Numbered from the stretch's first letter, positions 39,873 to 49,096 are shown. The stretch: 64,000 nt of DNA from DAOMFB01 sp963721385 (GCA_963721385.1 CAVRJB010000013.1:186001-250000); one strand, 5' to 3'. Notes: generated by a model from the letters alone, not told the origin. Numbers and translations: made by a program.

Positions 39873-41927
39873 GTGAAACGCCGTCCGGCCTCGGAATCGT
39901 CTTTCCCGGGAAGGTGGTCCCGGCTCCGGCCCCTCGCCGTCTTCCTGGTTCTCGCTGCCGCGGTCGCGTTGGCCGCGCCGCGGCGCATCTGGACGCCGGT
40001 CCAGACCATCGCCGCCAACGCCTACGTCCTCGACGACTCCTGGCGGCTGGAGCTACCCGCCCGTCTCGGCCAGGGTTCGATCGCAGGGCGCGACTTCATC
40101 TTCACTTATGGGGTCCTCCGCCAGATCCTCTCCGGGGCGGGCTGGCTGATTCCGCCCCACGACGTCGCGTCCGTGCTCCGGTTTCAGGGGCTCGGGGAGG
40201 CCGTCGCGGCCGTCTGCGCGCTCTGGGTCCTGCTCGCGCTGACGGGGGCCCCGCTCGCGTTCCGCGCGGTCGGGTGCCTCGCGTGGGCGGCCTTGCTGCC
40301 GACTGAAGTCAAGCCGCTCGCCGGGCTCGCGCTCGTCTCGACTCTGGTTTCGCGCCTCGGAGCCCCGATCGGCCGCGACCGGCTCCGGCCGATCGAACTC
40401 GCCGGATGGGCATTCGGCGCGCCGGCCCTCGCCCTCTATTCGTTCGACCTGGGACTGATGACGCTCGCGGCGCTCGTCGCCGCGGCGGCCGGTGTCGCGG
40501 CCGCCGCCGCCCTCCGCCGCGACCCGCTCCGAGCCGAGATCGGGCGGCGGGCGCTCGTCGCGGCGGGCGCCGCCGCCCTCGGCTTCGGCTTCTTCGCCGC
40601 TTTCCTCGCCGTCCTTCCCGGGTGGTCGCGGACGCTCGCCGACCTCTTCGCGCTGACGAAGGGCTACGCCGAGAAGAGCGCGCTCCCGATCCTTCGCCCC
40701 GCGGCGCTCAACCTCCTCGCGTCGGCGGCCGCCGCCATCGCCGTGACCGTCTGGGCCTTCTTCCGCGTCGGCTCCGGCGCCGACCGGGAATCGGCGCGCC
40801 CGCGCAGCTTCGCTCTCCTCTCGGCGGGCCTCTTCGGGCTCCTCTGGACCCGCTACGGCCTCTCGCGGTCCGACGACATCCACGTCTTCCTCGCCTGCCT
40901 GCCGGCCCTGCTCGCGTCCGCGCTCCTCCTCCCGTGCGAGCTCCGGGCCCGCCGGACCCGCGGGGCGAGCCTGATCTTCGCCGCGGGGCTCGCCGCCTGC
41001 GCATGGATGGGCCAGTCGACGCCCGCCGACGGCTTTCCGTACACCGACATCCCGCCTCCGCCGCTGCTCCTGGACGGCGGGCGGATCCGGGTGGAGCAGC
41101 CCGCCGTCCAGGAGGCGCTTTCTCTTCTCAGGCCGGACGCGCCGCCGGACCTCCTCGTCTTCCCGTTCGAGACGATGATCAACGTCCTGGCCGGGAAGCG
41201 GAGCCCCACCGCGACGCTCCACCTCTACTCGGCGAACACCGACGAGCTGGAGAGAAGGACGGTCCGGAACCTCCTCTCACGGCCCGAGACGCCGGCCCTT
41301 TTCTTCACGACCGGCTGGCAGATGGACGGCGTCGAAAACGTCAACCGGAGTCCGCTCGTCTTCCGGCATCTTCTCGACCACTACGAGCTCGACGGGGAGC
41401 CCGGTGACGGGGTCGCCCTGCTCCGTCCGGCGCCCGCCGCCGCGCCCCGCTGGACCGAGGAGCGCCTGCGCGTCCCGCCCGTCTCCGGCTCGCCTGCCGA
41501 ACGCCGGGACGCCGAAGTCCTCCTCCCCGACGACTGCTGCAGGATGAACGACTTCGTCGTCGTGCGGCTCCGCCTCTCGAAGACTCCCTACTACGGCCTC
41601 TTCAAGCCCGGCGCGGTCTTCGTCGGCTTCCGGTTCGACGTCGGGCCGCCGCGGCTCCAGCGCCTCGCGGTCTCCCAGGACGGCGAGACGCACACGTTCG
41701 TTCTCTCGCCCGTGACCTCCGCCGACCCGCTCTTCCTTTCGGCCTTTCAGCCCGGCCGGGCCCCGCGCGCCCGCGAACGGCTCCTCGGCATCGGCTTCCG
41801 GTGGGTGCCGATGGACCTCCTCTCGCGCCCGCCGGCCGCGATGACGGTGGAGAGCGTCGCCGTCCTGCGCCGGAATGTCGCGGTGGCGGGCGACAGCTCT
41901 ACGGCGTCTGGCTCTGGATCTCGCTGA
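39873..41927 (+). CDS. Polytopic membrane protein of unknown function (glycosyltransferase-like)
   Basis: 684 residues from GTG at 39873, with about ten hydrophobic segments in the first 380 residues (e.g. PLAVFLVLAAAVALA; AVAAVCALWVLLALTG). A soluble C-terminal region of about 280 residues follows. Layout and motifs such as YGLSRSDDIHVFLACLPALL recall membrane glycosyltransferases or O-antigen-type enzymes, but I recognise no family. No Shine-Dalgarno is visible. Its 3' end overlaps the convergent glyS gene by 29 bases. Function is left open. Confidence 0.72.
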   Translation: MKRRPASESSFPGRWSRLRPLAVFLVLAAAVALAAPRRIWTPVQTIAANAYVLDDSWRLELPARLGQGSIAGRDFIFTYGVLRQILSGAGWLIPPHDVASVLRFQGLGEAVAAVCALWVLLALTGAPLAFRAVGCLAWAALLPTEVKPLAGLALVSTLVSRLGAPIGRDRLRPIELAGWAFGAPALALYSFDLGLMTLAALVAAAAGVAAAAALRRDPLRAEIGRRALVAAGAAALGFGFFAAFLAVLPGWSRTLADLFALTKGYAEKSALPILRPAALNLLASAAAAIAVTVWAFFRVGSGADRESARPRSFALLSAGLFGLLWTRYGLSRSDDIHVFLACLPALLASALLLPCELRARRTRGASLIFAAGLAACAWMGQSTPADGFPYTDIPPPPLLLDGGRIRVEQPAVQEALSLLRPDAPPDLLVFPFETMINVLAGKRSPTATLHLYSANTDELERRTVRNLLSRPETPALFFTTGWQMDGVENVNRSPLVFRHLLDHYELDGEPGDGVALLRPAPAAAPRWTEERLRVPPVSGSPAERRDAEVLLPDDCCRMNDFVVVRLRLSKTPYYGLFKPGAVFVGFRFDVGPPRLQRLAVSQDGETHTFVLSPVTSADPLFLSAFQPGRAPRARERLLGIGFRWVPMDLLSRPPAAMTVESVAVLRRNVAVAGDSSTASGSGSR

Positions 41928-43972
41928 AGCGGGCGACGCGGTAGAACTGGTCGCGCATGGCGCGGAGGAGCGCCACGCGGTTGCCGCGGACCTTCGGGTC
42001 CTCGGTCAGGACCATCACCTCGGTGAAGAAGCGGTCGAGGCTCGGTCCGAGCGACGCCATGATCCCGAGCGCGTCGCGATAGTTCCGCTTCCCGATCAGG
42101 TCGTCGAGCATCCCCTTCGCCTGCAGGTAGTCCCCGGCGAGCGCCTGCTCGGCGTCCTCGGTCAGGAGGGCCGGGTCGAGCTCGCCCCCGGTCTCCTCCG
42201 CCTGGGAGAGGATGTTCGCGACCCGCTTGAAGGCGACGGCGATCGGGACGAAGTCCTCCTCTCTCCGGACGGCGTCCACGGCCTCGACCCGCTCCACGGC
42301 GTCCGAGACGTCGTGACATTCGGTCGTCAGGACGGCCTGGATCGTGTCGGCCGCGAAGCCGCGCTGCGCGAGGAGGAACCGGAGCCGCTCGAGGAGGAAC
42401 GCCGTCAGCTCGGGGAGCACGTCGTCCCGGCCGCGCGGCAGCGTCCCATGGAGGCCGAGCGCGTCCGAGCAGGCGACCGGCAGGTCGAGGTGCCATTTCC
42501 GGTCGAGGAGGATCTTCACGACGCCGAGAGCGGCGCGGCGGAGGGCATAGGGATCCTTCGAGCCCGTCGGCACGAGGCCGAGCCCGAAGAGCCCGCTCAG
42601 GGTGTCGAGCCGGTCGGCGAGGGCGACGATGGCGCCGACGTCGCTCCGCGGCGAGGAGTCGTCTGCCGAGGCCGGCTTGTACTGGTCGTAGAGCGCCTGC
42701 CAGACCTCCTCGGACTCCCCTTCGCGCCGCGCGTAGAGGCCTCCGACGACCCCCTGGAGGTCGGGGAACTCGCGGACCATGCCGGTCACGAGGTCGGTCT
42801 TGAGGAGCCGCGCGGCCTTGACGACGGCCGGGGCGAGGTCGGTCGCGCGAGAGCTGCGAGGCAAGGTGCTCCGACAGCTCCTGGATCCGACCCGTCTTCC
42901 GGAGGTAGTCGCCCAGCTTCTCCTGAAAGCCGAGCGAGCCGAGGCGGGCCAGCCGGTCCTCGAGCCGTGTCTTCCCGTCCTCGTCCCAGAAGAACCGCGC
43001 GTCGGCGAAACGGGCGTTGATGACCCATTCGTTCCCGCGGGCGATCAGCCCCTTCGGGTCGCCCGCCTGGTCGGCTACGGCCAGGAGGAACGGGGCGAGC
43101 CGCCCTTCCCGCCGGACGGGGAGCGTCTTCTGGTGCTCGCGCATGGAGGTGACGAGGATCTCCTCCGGCAGCTCCAGGTACGCCTCGTCGAACGCGCCGC
43201 GGACCATGCCGGGCCACTCCACGAGATGGGACATCGTGTCGAGGAGCGCCTCGTCGACCGCCGGCTCGCCGCCGACCTCGCCCGCGAGGTCGCGCGCCTT
43301 TTCGGCCAGCGTCCGGCGCCGGACCTCGAGGTCCGGCTCGACGAAGGCGGCGCGAAGCTTGACGACGTAGTCGTCGACGCCGACGGCGATGATCCGCCCC
43401 GGCGCGAGGATCCGGTGGCCGTACGTCGTCCGCCCCGACTCGACGCCGAAGAGGGTGAAGGGGATGACCATTCCGTCGAAGAGCGCGAGGACCGAGTGGA
43501 CGGGCCGCACCCAGAGCGGCTTGCCGTCGCCCCATCGCATCATCCTCGGGAAGGTCATCTTCGTGACGATCGGGGGCAGAAGCTCGGCGATCACGTCCGG
43601 CGCGGGGCGTCCCGGGATCGTCTTTTTCGCCGAGACGTAGGCCCCCTTCGGGAGCGTGACGACCTTGAGGTCCGAGACGGCGACCCCCTGCGCCCGGGCG
43701 AACCCTTCGGCCGCCTTCGTCGGGGCGCCGTCCTCGCCGTACGCGGCGGCGACCGACGGACCGACGGCCTCGACCTCCAGGTCGGGCTGATGCGAGGCGA
43801 CGTCGCGGCCGAAGAGAATCAGACGCCGGGACGTGGAATGAACCGTCAGCGTTCCGCCGAGCCGCGCCTCCTCGAAAGCCTCGGCCACCTGCCGGAGCAG
43901 CTCCTCGCGGGCCGGCGGCAGGACGCCGGCCGGAATCTCCTCCGCCAGGATCTCGAGCAGGAGCTCAGCCAT
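41899..43972 (-). CDS. glyS: Glycyl-tRNA synthetase beta subunit, one apparent frameshift
   Basis: Works with GlyQ to charge tRNA-Gly. The N-terminal frame from 43972 reads MAELLLEILAEEIPAG, TSRRLILFGRDV, RWGDGKPLWVRPVHSVLALF, TSMREHQKTLPVRREGRLAP and FFWDEDGKTRLEDRL. Near 42855 one base must be skipped (within CTCTCGCGCG) to continue ATDLAPAVVKAARLLKTDLV, TGMVREFPDLQG, DRLDTLSG and so on to SQTP at 41899. The corrected length of 690 residues is exactly typical. The gene is essential and its partner is intact, so the shift is most likely a sequence error. It overlaps glyQ by eight bases. Confidence 0.93.
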
Positions 43973-44870
43973 GGGACGCCTCGGCCGGCGGCTCCGCCGC
44001 CGTCTTCGGGATCAGCGGGAAGCCGAGCGCCTCGCGAGACGCGACGTAGGCCTCCGCGCAGCGGCACGCGAGCTCGCGCACGCGCTTGACGATGCCGACG
44101 CGGTCGGTCGCAGAGACGGCTCCTCGCGCGTCGAGCATGTTGAAGGCGTGCGAGCACTTCAAGGTGAAGTCGAACGCCGGCAGGACGAGCCCGGCGTCGA
44201 GGCAGCGGCGCGCCTCCGCCTCGAACCGGTCGAAGAGGAGCTGGTGGAGCGACGCGTCGGAAACCTCGAAGTTGTACTTCGACGCCTCGTACTCCTCCTG
44301 CTGGCGGACCTCGCCGTACGACACGCCCGGGAGCCACGGCACGTCGAAGGCGCTCCGGTGATTGCCGAGGAACATCGCGAGTCGCTCGATCCCGTACGTG
44401 ATCTCGGCCGTCACGGGAGCGAGGTCGATGCCCCCCGCCTGCTGGAAGTAGGTGAACTGCGTGATCTCCATCCCGTCGAGGAGCACCTGCCAGCCGACGC
44501 CCCAGGCGCCGAGCGTGGGTGATTCCCAGTTGTCCTCCTCGAAGCGGAGGTCGTGCTCCTTCGGGTCGATGCCGATCGCCGCGAGGCTCTCGACGAAGAC
44601 GTCCTGGATGTTCTCGGGCGACGGCTTCACGACGACCTGGTACTGGAAGTACTTCCCGAGACGGAAAGGGTTCGCGCCGTAGCGCCCGTCGGTCGGGCGG
44701 CGCGACGGCTGGACGTACGCGCAGGCCCACGGCTCGGGGCCGAGCACGCGCAGGAACGTGGCCGGGTGCATCGTCCCGGCGCCCATCTCGACGTCGTAGG
44801 GCTGCTCGAGGAGGCATCCCTTCGAGGCCCAGAACTCCGACAGCTTCAGAATGAGGGTCTGCAGGTCCAT
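43965..44870 (-). CDS. glyQ: Glycyl-tRNA synthetase alpha subunit
   Basis: 301 residues of a class II synthetase catalytic subunit. Motifs include LILKLSEFWASKGCLLEQPY, EMGAGTMHPATFLRVLGPEP, AYVQPSRRPTDGRYGANP, HDLRFEEDNWESPTLGAWGV, GWQVLLDGMEITQFTYFQQ and DRVGIVKRVRELA. The start at 44870 is the conserved family start. It overlaps the beta-subunit gene by eight bases, giving coupled translation of the two subunits. Confidence 0.97.
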   Translation of the reverse strand: MDLQTLILKLSEFWASKGCLLEQPYDVEMGAGTMHPATFLRVLGPEPWACAYVQPSRRPTDGRYGANPFRLGKYFQYQVVVKPSPENIQDVFVESLAAIGIDPKEHDLRFEEDNWESPTLGAWGVGWQVLLDGMEITQFTYFQQAGGIDLAPVTAEITYGIERLAMFLGNHRSAFDVPWLPGVSYGEVRQQEEYEASKYNFEVSDASLHQLLFDRFEAEARRCLDAGLVLPAFDFTLKCSHAFNMLDARGAVSATDRVGIVKRVRELACRCAEAYVASREALGFPLIPKTAAEPPAEASHG

Positions 44871-44932
44871 CGCGCCTTCCGATTCGCTCTGGTGAGCCGT
44901 CGAAGTGTACCGGAATCCGGCCGAGATTCCCC

Positions 44933-45673
44933 TCAGCCGAGGAAGCCGAGGAAGCGGTAGCTCCGGAGCTCGTGGCCCAGGAACCGGCGCCGCACCTCGC
45001 GCGCGATTTCGTCGACCGCCGAGACGGCGGCCTCCGGCGGACGCCCCGCGGCGACCTCGCCGAGCGTCCCGCGCCGGATGGCGGCGAGGAGCGCGCGTGC
45101 CGGCCCCGGGACGGCGACCGTCCCCCGCCCCGCGCATTCGGACGAGACGAAGCCCGGGATCGCCGCGTCGAGGCGCGCGTCTCCCGGCGGCAGCGGCTCG
45201 CCGCAAGCCGCGCACGCGGCGTCGTCGGGCAGGAGCCCCGCGAAGCGGAGGAGCCACGCCTCGAAGTACCGCGCCGCGAGCCGCGCGTCGACCCCCGCCT
45301 CGAGAGCGTCGAGGACGTGCCGGATCAGCCGGTAGACGTCGCTCCCCGGCTCCGACTCCGGGACGAAGACCGAGGCGCTCTCGGCGAGGTACGGAAGGAG
45401 CATCGCGCTCCCCGGCTTCGTCGCGAGCTCGAAGGCGCTCTTCCCGAGCTCCAGGGCGTCGAGCCGGGCCAGGTCGGCCCCCTCCTTCCGGAAGTAGGTC
45501 ACCGAAACCTCGGAAAGGAGCTGCAGGGCCGCCGCCCGCTTCGACTTCCCGCGCGCCCCGCGAACCGCCGCGCGGACGACACCGTGGTCGGCGGTGAGGA
45601 GCGCGGCGACGAGGTCCTTCTCCGAGAGCGGGTCCAGCCGCAGAATGAAGGCCTTCGTGGTGACGAGCGACAT
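44933..45673 (-). CDS. recO: DNA repair protein RecO
   Basis: 246 residues. The OB-fold N-terminus (VTTKAFILRLDPLSEKDLVA; GVVRAAVRGARGKSKR) is followed by a helical domain with a CAACGEPL zinc-type pair. RecO loads RecA on SSB-coated gaps with RecR. The ATG at 45673 places the OB fold correctly, and no later start codon fits. The 5' end overlaps the divergent MFS gene whichever MFS start is used. It is followed by glyQ 62 bases downstream. Confidence 0.92.
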   Translation of the reverse strand: MSLVTTKAFILRLDPLSEKDLVAALLTADHGVVRAAVRGARGKSKRAAALQLLSEVSVTYFRKEGADLARLDALELGKSAFELATKPGSAMLLPYLAESASVFVPESEPGSDVYRLIRHVLDALEAGVDARLAARYFEAWLLRFAGLLPDDAACAACGEPLPPGDARLDAAIPGFVSSECAGRGTVAVPGPARALLAAIRRGTLGEVAAGRPPEAAVSAVDEIAREVRRRFLGHELRSYRFLGFLG

Positions 45674-46904
45674 CCCGCCCGATTCTCCCCCGGGCCGCCT
45701 CCCGAAGACCGTCGTCCGGCTCGGGTGGGTCTCGTTCCTGACGGACGTCTCGTCCGAGATGATCGTCCCGCTCCTCCCGGCTTTTCTCGCGACGCTCCCC
45801 GGGAATCCGGCCAGGGCCCTCGGCTGGATCGAGGGGATCGCCGAGACGACCGCCTCGATCTCGAAGGTGGTCTCGGGACGGTTCACGGACCGCGCGTCGG
45901 CGAAGAAGCCGCTCGTCCTCCTCGGCTACGGCCTCTCGTCGGTGGTCCGCCCGCTCGTCGGCCTCGCGCCGACCTGGCCGGTCGTCGCCGGCGTGAGGTT
46001 CTTCGACCGGATCGGCAAGGGAATCCGGACCGCTCCGCGCGACACGATGATCGCGGCGGCCGCGCCGGTCGAGCGGCGGGGAGCGGCCTTCGGGCTGCAC
46101 CGAGCCTTCGACAACGCCGGAGCGGTTCTCGGCCCTCTCGCGGCCGCCGCGCTCGTCGGAGTCGGCCTCTCCTTCCGGGCCGTCTTCCTCCTGGCGGCGA
46201 TTCCCGCGGCGCTCTCCCTCGCGGTCCTCGCCTTCTTCGTTCAGGAGAAGCAAGAGGGGCGCAGGGCCGGCGTCCCCTCCGACGCCGGCGCGCACTGTCT
46301 GAGCGAAGCGAGTTTGCGCGCCAAGGAGGAGGGGACGCCGGCCCGTCCGCTCCCAACCGCCTTCTGGCGCGTCGCGGGGGTCGTCGGCTTCTTCACGCTC
46401 GCCGCCTCGTCGGACACCTTTCTCCTCCTCCGCGCGCGGGAGATCGGGATCTCGGCGGCGTGGGTCCCCGTCCTCTGGGCCTTTTCGAACGGCGTGAGGG
46501 CCCTCTTCTCGACATGGGGCGGCGGCCTCTCGGACCGCCTCGGCCGGCGGACTCTCCTCCTCTTCGCCTGGAGCCTCTACGCCGCCTGCTACGCGGCTTT
46601 CGCGTTCGTCTCCGGAGCCGCGCTCTTCGTCGGGCTGGTCGCGGTCTATTCCGTCTACTACGCGCTCTCCGAAGGGACCGAAAAGGCCCTTGTTGCCGAC
46701 CTCGTTCCCCACGAGAGCCGCGGCCGCGCGTTCGGCTGGCTGAACGGGATGACCGGCCTGGCGGCGCTCCCGGCGAGCGCCGGCTTCGGCTGGCTCTGGG
46801 AGCGGTTCGGGTCGGGGACGGCGTTTCTCGCCGGAGCCGGCATCGCCGCCGTCGCCATGGTGGCCCTCCTCCTGCTGGTACCGGCAAGTCCCCGGGGGAA
46901 GTAA
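45645..46904 (+). CDS. Major facilitator superfamily transporter
   Basis: About 419 residues and 12 membrane segments. MFS signatures are GRFTDRASAKKPLVLLGYG (loop 2-3) and GGGLSDRLGRRTLLLFAW (loop 8-9); RFFDRIGKGIRTAPRDTM matches a subgroup often annotated as drug or sugar efflux. The start is uncertain: ATG 45645 or GTG 45657/45660, all overlapping the start of the divergent recO gene, and no in-frame start exists just beyond it. The central cytoplasmic loop carries an 81-base in-frame palindromic insertion (46264-46344). The substrate is unknown. Confidence 0.88.
   Translation: MKAFVVTSDIPPDSPPGRLPKTVVRLGWVSFLTDVSSEMIVPLLPAFLATLPGNPARALGWIEGIAETTASISKVVSGRFTDRASAKKPLVLLGYGLSSVVRPLVGLAPTWPVVAGVRFFDRIGKGIRTAPRDTMIAAAAPVERRGAAFGLHRAFDNAGAVLGPLAAAALVGVGLSFRAVFLLAAIPAALSLAVLAFFVQEKQEGRRAGVPSDAGAHCLSEASLRAKEEGTPARPLPTAFWRVAGVVGFFTLAASSDTFLLLRAREIGISAAWVPVLWAFSNGVRALFSTWGGGLSDRLGRRTLLLFAWSLYAACYAAFAFVSGAALFVGLVAVYSVYYALSEGTEKALVADLVPHESRGRAFGWLNGMTGLAALPASAGFGWLWERFGSGTAFLAGAGIAAVAMVALLLLVPASPRGK
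46264..46344. repeat. 81-bp nested palindromic element inserted in frame in the MFS gene
   Basis: The outer arms GGGCCGGCGTCCCCTCC (46264-46280) and GGAGGGGACGCCGGCCC (46328-46344) are a perfect 17-bp inverted repeat. Inside it, GGCGCGCA (46287-46294) and TGCGCGCC (46315-46322) form a second perfect stem around a 20-base loop. The element is exactly 27 codons long and adds AGVPSDAGAHCLSEASLRAK plus EEGTPA to the transporter's central loop. It resembles protein-coding palindromic elements such as the Rickettsia RPEs in behaviour, not in sequence. Confidence 0.7.
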
Positions 46905-46914
46905 GATCCCGCCC

Positions 46915-47163
46915 ATGTCCGGACCCGTCTGGATGCGCCTCCGCCTCGAAGGGACCTGCGACTCCTGCGGCGAAAAGTCGAACGGAGCTCCTCGCTGTCG
47001 GCATCGTCGTCGACTTCGCGTTTCGCCCCGACTTCGCTTTCTGCCCCGCTGCTACGAGAAGTACCACGGACGATACGACGAGCTCGACCCGAAGGCCGTC
47101 GCCGACGCGAAGGCACCGCCTCTGATCTCCATCCCGATCACCGAGTCCGACCTCCCCGATTGA
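46915..47163 (+). CDS. Small zinc-ribbon-like protein, middle third out of frame through compensating indels
   Basis: Read straight, this is 82 residues with an odd Arg-rich centre (RCRHRRRLRVSPRLRF). If one base is skipped after CDSCGEKS and one is added back near 47047, the centre becomes RTELLAVGIVVDFAFRPDF then AFCP, joining to CYEKYHGRYDELDPKAVADA. That restores two CxxC-type pairs (CDSC and CPxC), a zinc ribbon. The C-terminus ends PITESDLPD. The stop overlaps the mqnE start (TTGA), so the two are coupled. The function is unknown. Confidence 0.65.
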   Translation: MSGPVWMRLRLEGTCDSCGEKSNGAPRCRHRRRLRVSPRLRFLPRCYEKYHGRYDELDPKAVADAKAPPLISIPITESDLPD

Positions 47164-48404
47164 GCGTCAAGATCGCCACGGACGCCGCCGGCCTCCTCGA
47201 GCGCTTTGCGGGGACACCGCTCCTGCCGGTCGCCGTGAAGGTGGTCGAGGGACGGAGGCTCTCGTTCGAGGATGGCGTCGCGCTCTTCACGACGGCGGAC
47301 GTCCTCGGCGTCGGGTCGCTCGCGAACTTCGTCCGCGAGAGGAAGCACGGAAACGTCGGCTACTACAACGTCAACCGGTACCTGAACCCGACGAACCTCT
47401 GCTGGGTCGACTGCGGCCTCTGCGCCTGGGCGCGGAAGCCGGGCGTCGAGGGCGGCTACACGATGTCGATCCAGGAGGCGGTCTCCGAGGCTGCCGCCGG
47501 CTGGCACGACGGGATCACCGAGCTGCACGTCGTGGGCGGACTCCACCCGTCGCTCCCCTACGCCTGGTACCTCGACCTCTGCCAGGCGCTCAAGTCGCGC
47601 TTTCCGGGCGTCCACCTCAAGGCCTGGACGATGGTGGAGCTCGACTGGTTCGCGCGCGTCGGGAAGAAGGACGTCGTCGAGGTGATACGAGACCTCAAGG
47701 CCGCCGGCATGGACTCCTGCCCCGGAGGGGGGGCCGAGATCTTCGCGAAGCCCGTCCGGGACGTCATCTGCCGCGACAAGATCACGGGCGAACGCTGGCT
47801 CGAAGTGGCGCGCCTCTGCCACGAGAACGGCGTGAAGACGAACGTCACGATGCTCTACGGCCACGTCGAGAGCGCCGCGGACCGCGTCGACCACCTCGTG
47901 AGGATCCGCGAGCTGCAGGACGAGACGAGGGGCTTCCTCGGCTTCATCCCGCTGGCGTTCCACCCCGAGGAGACGCAGCTCCCCCACATCAGGCCCGTGA
48001 AGGGACTGACCGACCTCCGCGTCATCGCGGTCTCGCGCCTGATGCTCGACAACGTCGACCACGTCAAGGCGTACTGGATCCAGATCGGCGAGAAGCTGGC
48101 GTCCGTGGCGCTCCACTTCGGCGCCGACGACCTCGTCGGGACGGTGACCGAGGAGACGATCACCCACGCGGCGGGCGCGACGACCTCGTCGGGGCTGACG
48201 CGCGCCGAGATGGAGCGGATGATCCGCGGCGCGGGGCGGGAGCCGTTCGAGCGGGACGCGTATTACGAGCGCGTCGTCCGCGACGGGAGGGGCCGCGTCG
48301 TCCGGGCGAACCGGCACGACTTCGCGCCGGCGGAAGCGACCGATGCCTCGACGCCGATCCCGACGCACCCGTCGGCCATCGACCCGTCGCTTGCCTCGAT
48401 CTAG
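47160..48404 (+). CDS. mqnE: Aminofutalosine synthase MqnE (radical SAM)
   Basis: 414 residues. A radical SAM enzyme of the futalosine route to menaquinone that joins the product of MqnA (3-(1-carboxyvinyloxy)benzoate) to the adenosyl radical. The cluster motif is CWVDCGLC (CxxxCxxC). Conserved family segments include NVGYYNVNRYLNPTNLCWVD, EGGYTMSIQEAV, ITELHVVGGLHPSLPY, MDSCPGGGAEIF and FIPLAFHPEETQL. TTG start overlapping the zinc-ribbon stop. It implies a menaquinone-based respiratory chain made by the alternative pathway. No other mqn gene is in the window. Confidence 0.95.
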   Translation: MSVKIATDAAGLLERFAGTPLLPVAVKVVEGRRLSFEDGVALFTTADVLGVGSLANFVRERKHGNVGYYNVNRYLNPTNLCWVDCGLCAWARKPGVEGGYTMSIQEAVSEAAAGWHDGITELHVVGGLHPSLPYAWYLDLCQALKSRFPGVHLKAWTMVELDWFARVGKKDVVEVIRDLKAAGMDSCPGGGAEIFAKPVRDVICRDKITGERWLEVARLCHENGVKTNVTMLYGHVESAADRVDHLVRIRELQDETRGFLGFIPLAFHPEETQLPHIRPVKGLTDLRVIAVSRLMLDNVDHVKAYWIQIGEKLASVALHFGADDLVGTVTEETITHAAGATTSSGLTRAEMERMIRGAGREPFERDAYYERVVRDGRGRVVRANRHDFAPAEATDASTPIPTHPSAIDPSLASI

Positions 48405-48436
48405 GGCTTGAACGACCCGGAAGGGCTCCGGAGTCC

Positions 48437-48766
48437 TCAGCCGAGTTCCAGGACGACAGCCAGCGCCTCGGTCACCGCAGCAAGCTGATCCTCGGGGGCG
48501 ACCTCGATTCGCTCGACGAGCCGTTCCTTGGCGATGGCGCGCACCTGGTCGACCACGGCCACGGCGGGCCGACCCTGGCACGTCACTTTGATCGTGATCG
48601 GCGGATGTGCGGCGGCGACCGTTGAGTAGGGGATGACGACAACCGTCCGCCGGAATCTGTTCAGCGTGTCGGACGTCAGGACCAGGCAGGGCCGCGTCTT
48701 CCGGATCTCGGAGCCCTCGGTCGGATCCAGCCGGACCCACCAGATCTCGCCGCGGGCCGGAGTCAC
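48437..48766 (-). CDS. MazF/PemK-family mRNA-interferase toxin
   Basis: 109 residues of normal family length. RGEIWWVRLDPTEGSEIRKT is followed by RPCLVLTSD, the conserved start with the Arg/Pro loop of the MazF SH3-like barrel. VVVIPYSTV and DQVRAIAKERL match later conserved strands. It should cleave RNA at short sequences when free of its antitoxin. The GTG start overlaps the antitoxin stop by four bases (GTGA). It is convergent to mqnE. Confidence 0.92.
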   Translation of the reverse strand: MTPARGEIWWVRLDPTEGSEIRKTRPCLVLTSDTLNRFRRTVVVIPYSTVAAAHPPITIKVTCQGRPAVAVVDQVRAIAKERLVERIEVAPEDQLAAVTEALAVVLELG

Positions 48767-48993
48767 CGGCGTTCAGAGACGTTCAGATGATCGTCGAACG
48801 ACTGCCAATCATCGACTTCGGCGGCCAGCTTCTTGTCCGCGTTCGCAGCGCGACAGGCCTTCTCGAGCGCCGCTTCGCGGGACTCCAGGTCCTTCTCGAT
48901 CAGCCGGACAACCGTCGCCGAACGTCGACGGCTCGGAACCGCGGCGAAAAAGCGGCGAGCGATGCCGTCGGGAAGGGAGATCGTCATCCGCAT
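48763..48993 (-). CDS. Ribbon-helix-helix antitoxin partner of the MazF toxin
   Basis: 76 residues. MRMTISLPDGIARRFFAAVP fits a ribbon-helix-helix DNA-binding start. The helical acidic C-terminus (ADKKLAAEVDDWQSFDDHLN) is of the kind that wraps a MazF toxin. It lies directly upstream of and overlaps the toxin gene, the standard order for such modules. It presumably represses its own operon. Confidence 0.85.
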   Translation of the reverse strand: MRMTISLPDGIARRFFAAVPSRRRSATVVRLIEKDLESREAALEKACRAANADKKLAAEVDDWQSFDDHLNVSERR

Positions 48994-49055
48994 GACGAAA
49001 GTATGAATTATGAATTACAGGAATCAAGGAGATTCTGCGAGGACGCCCGGAGGGC

Positions 49056-49087
49056 AAAGGGGGGACCGGCCCTGCCGTCCCCCCTTT
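49056..49087 (-). terminator. Putative terminator downstream of the DegP-like gene
   Basis: Perfect 11-bp arms AAAGGGGGGAC (49056-49066) and GTCCCCCCTTT (49077-49087), extended inside by a GGC/GCC pairing. It lies just past the minus-strand stop of the protease gene, and the second arm ends in three U when transcribed leftward. Confidence 0.6.
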
Positions 49088-49096
49088 GGAACCCCC

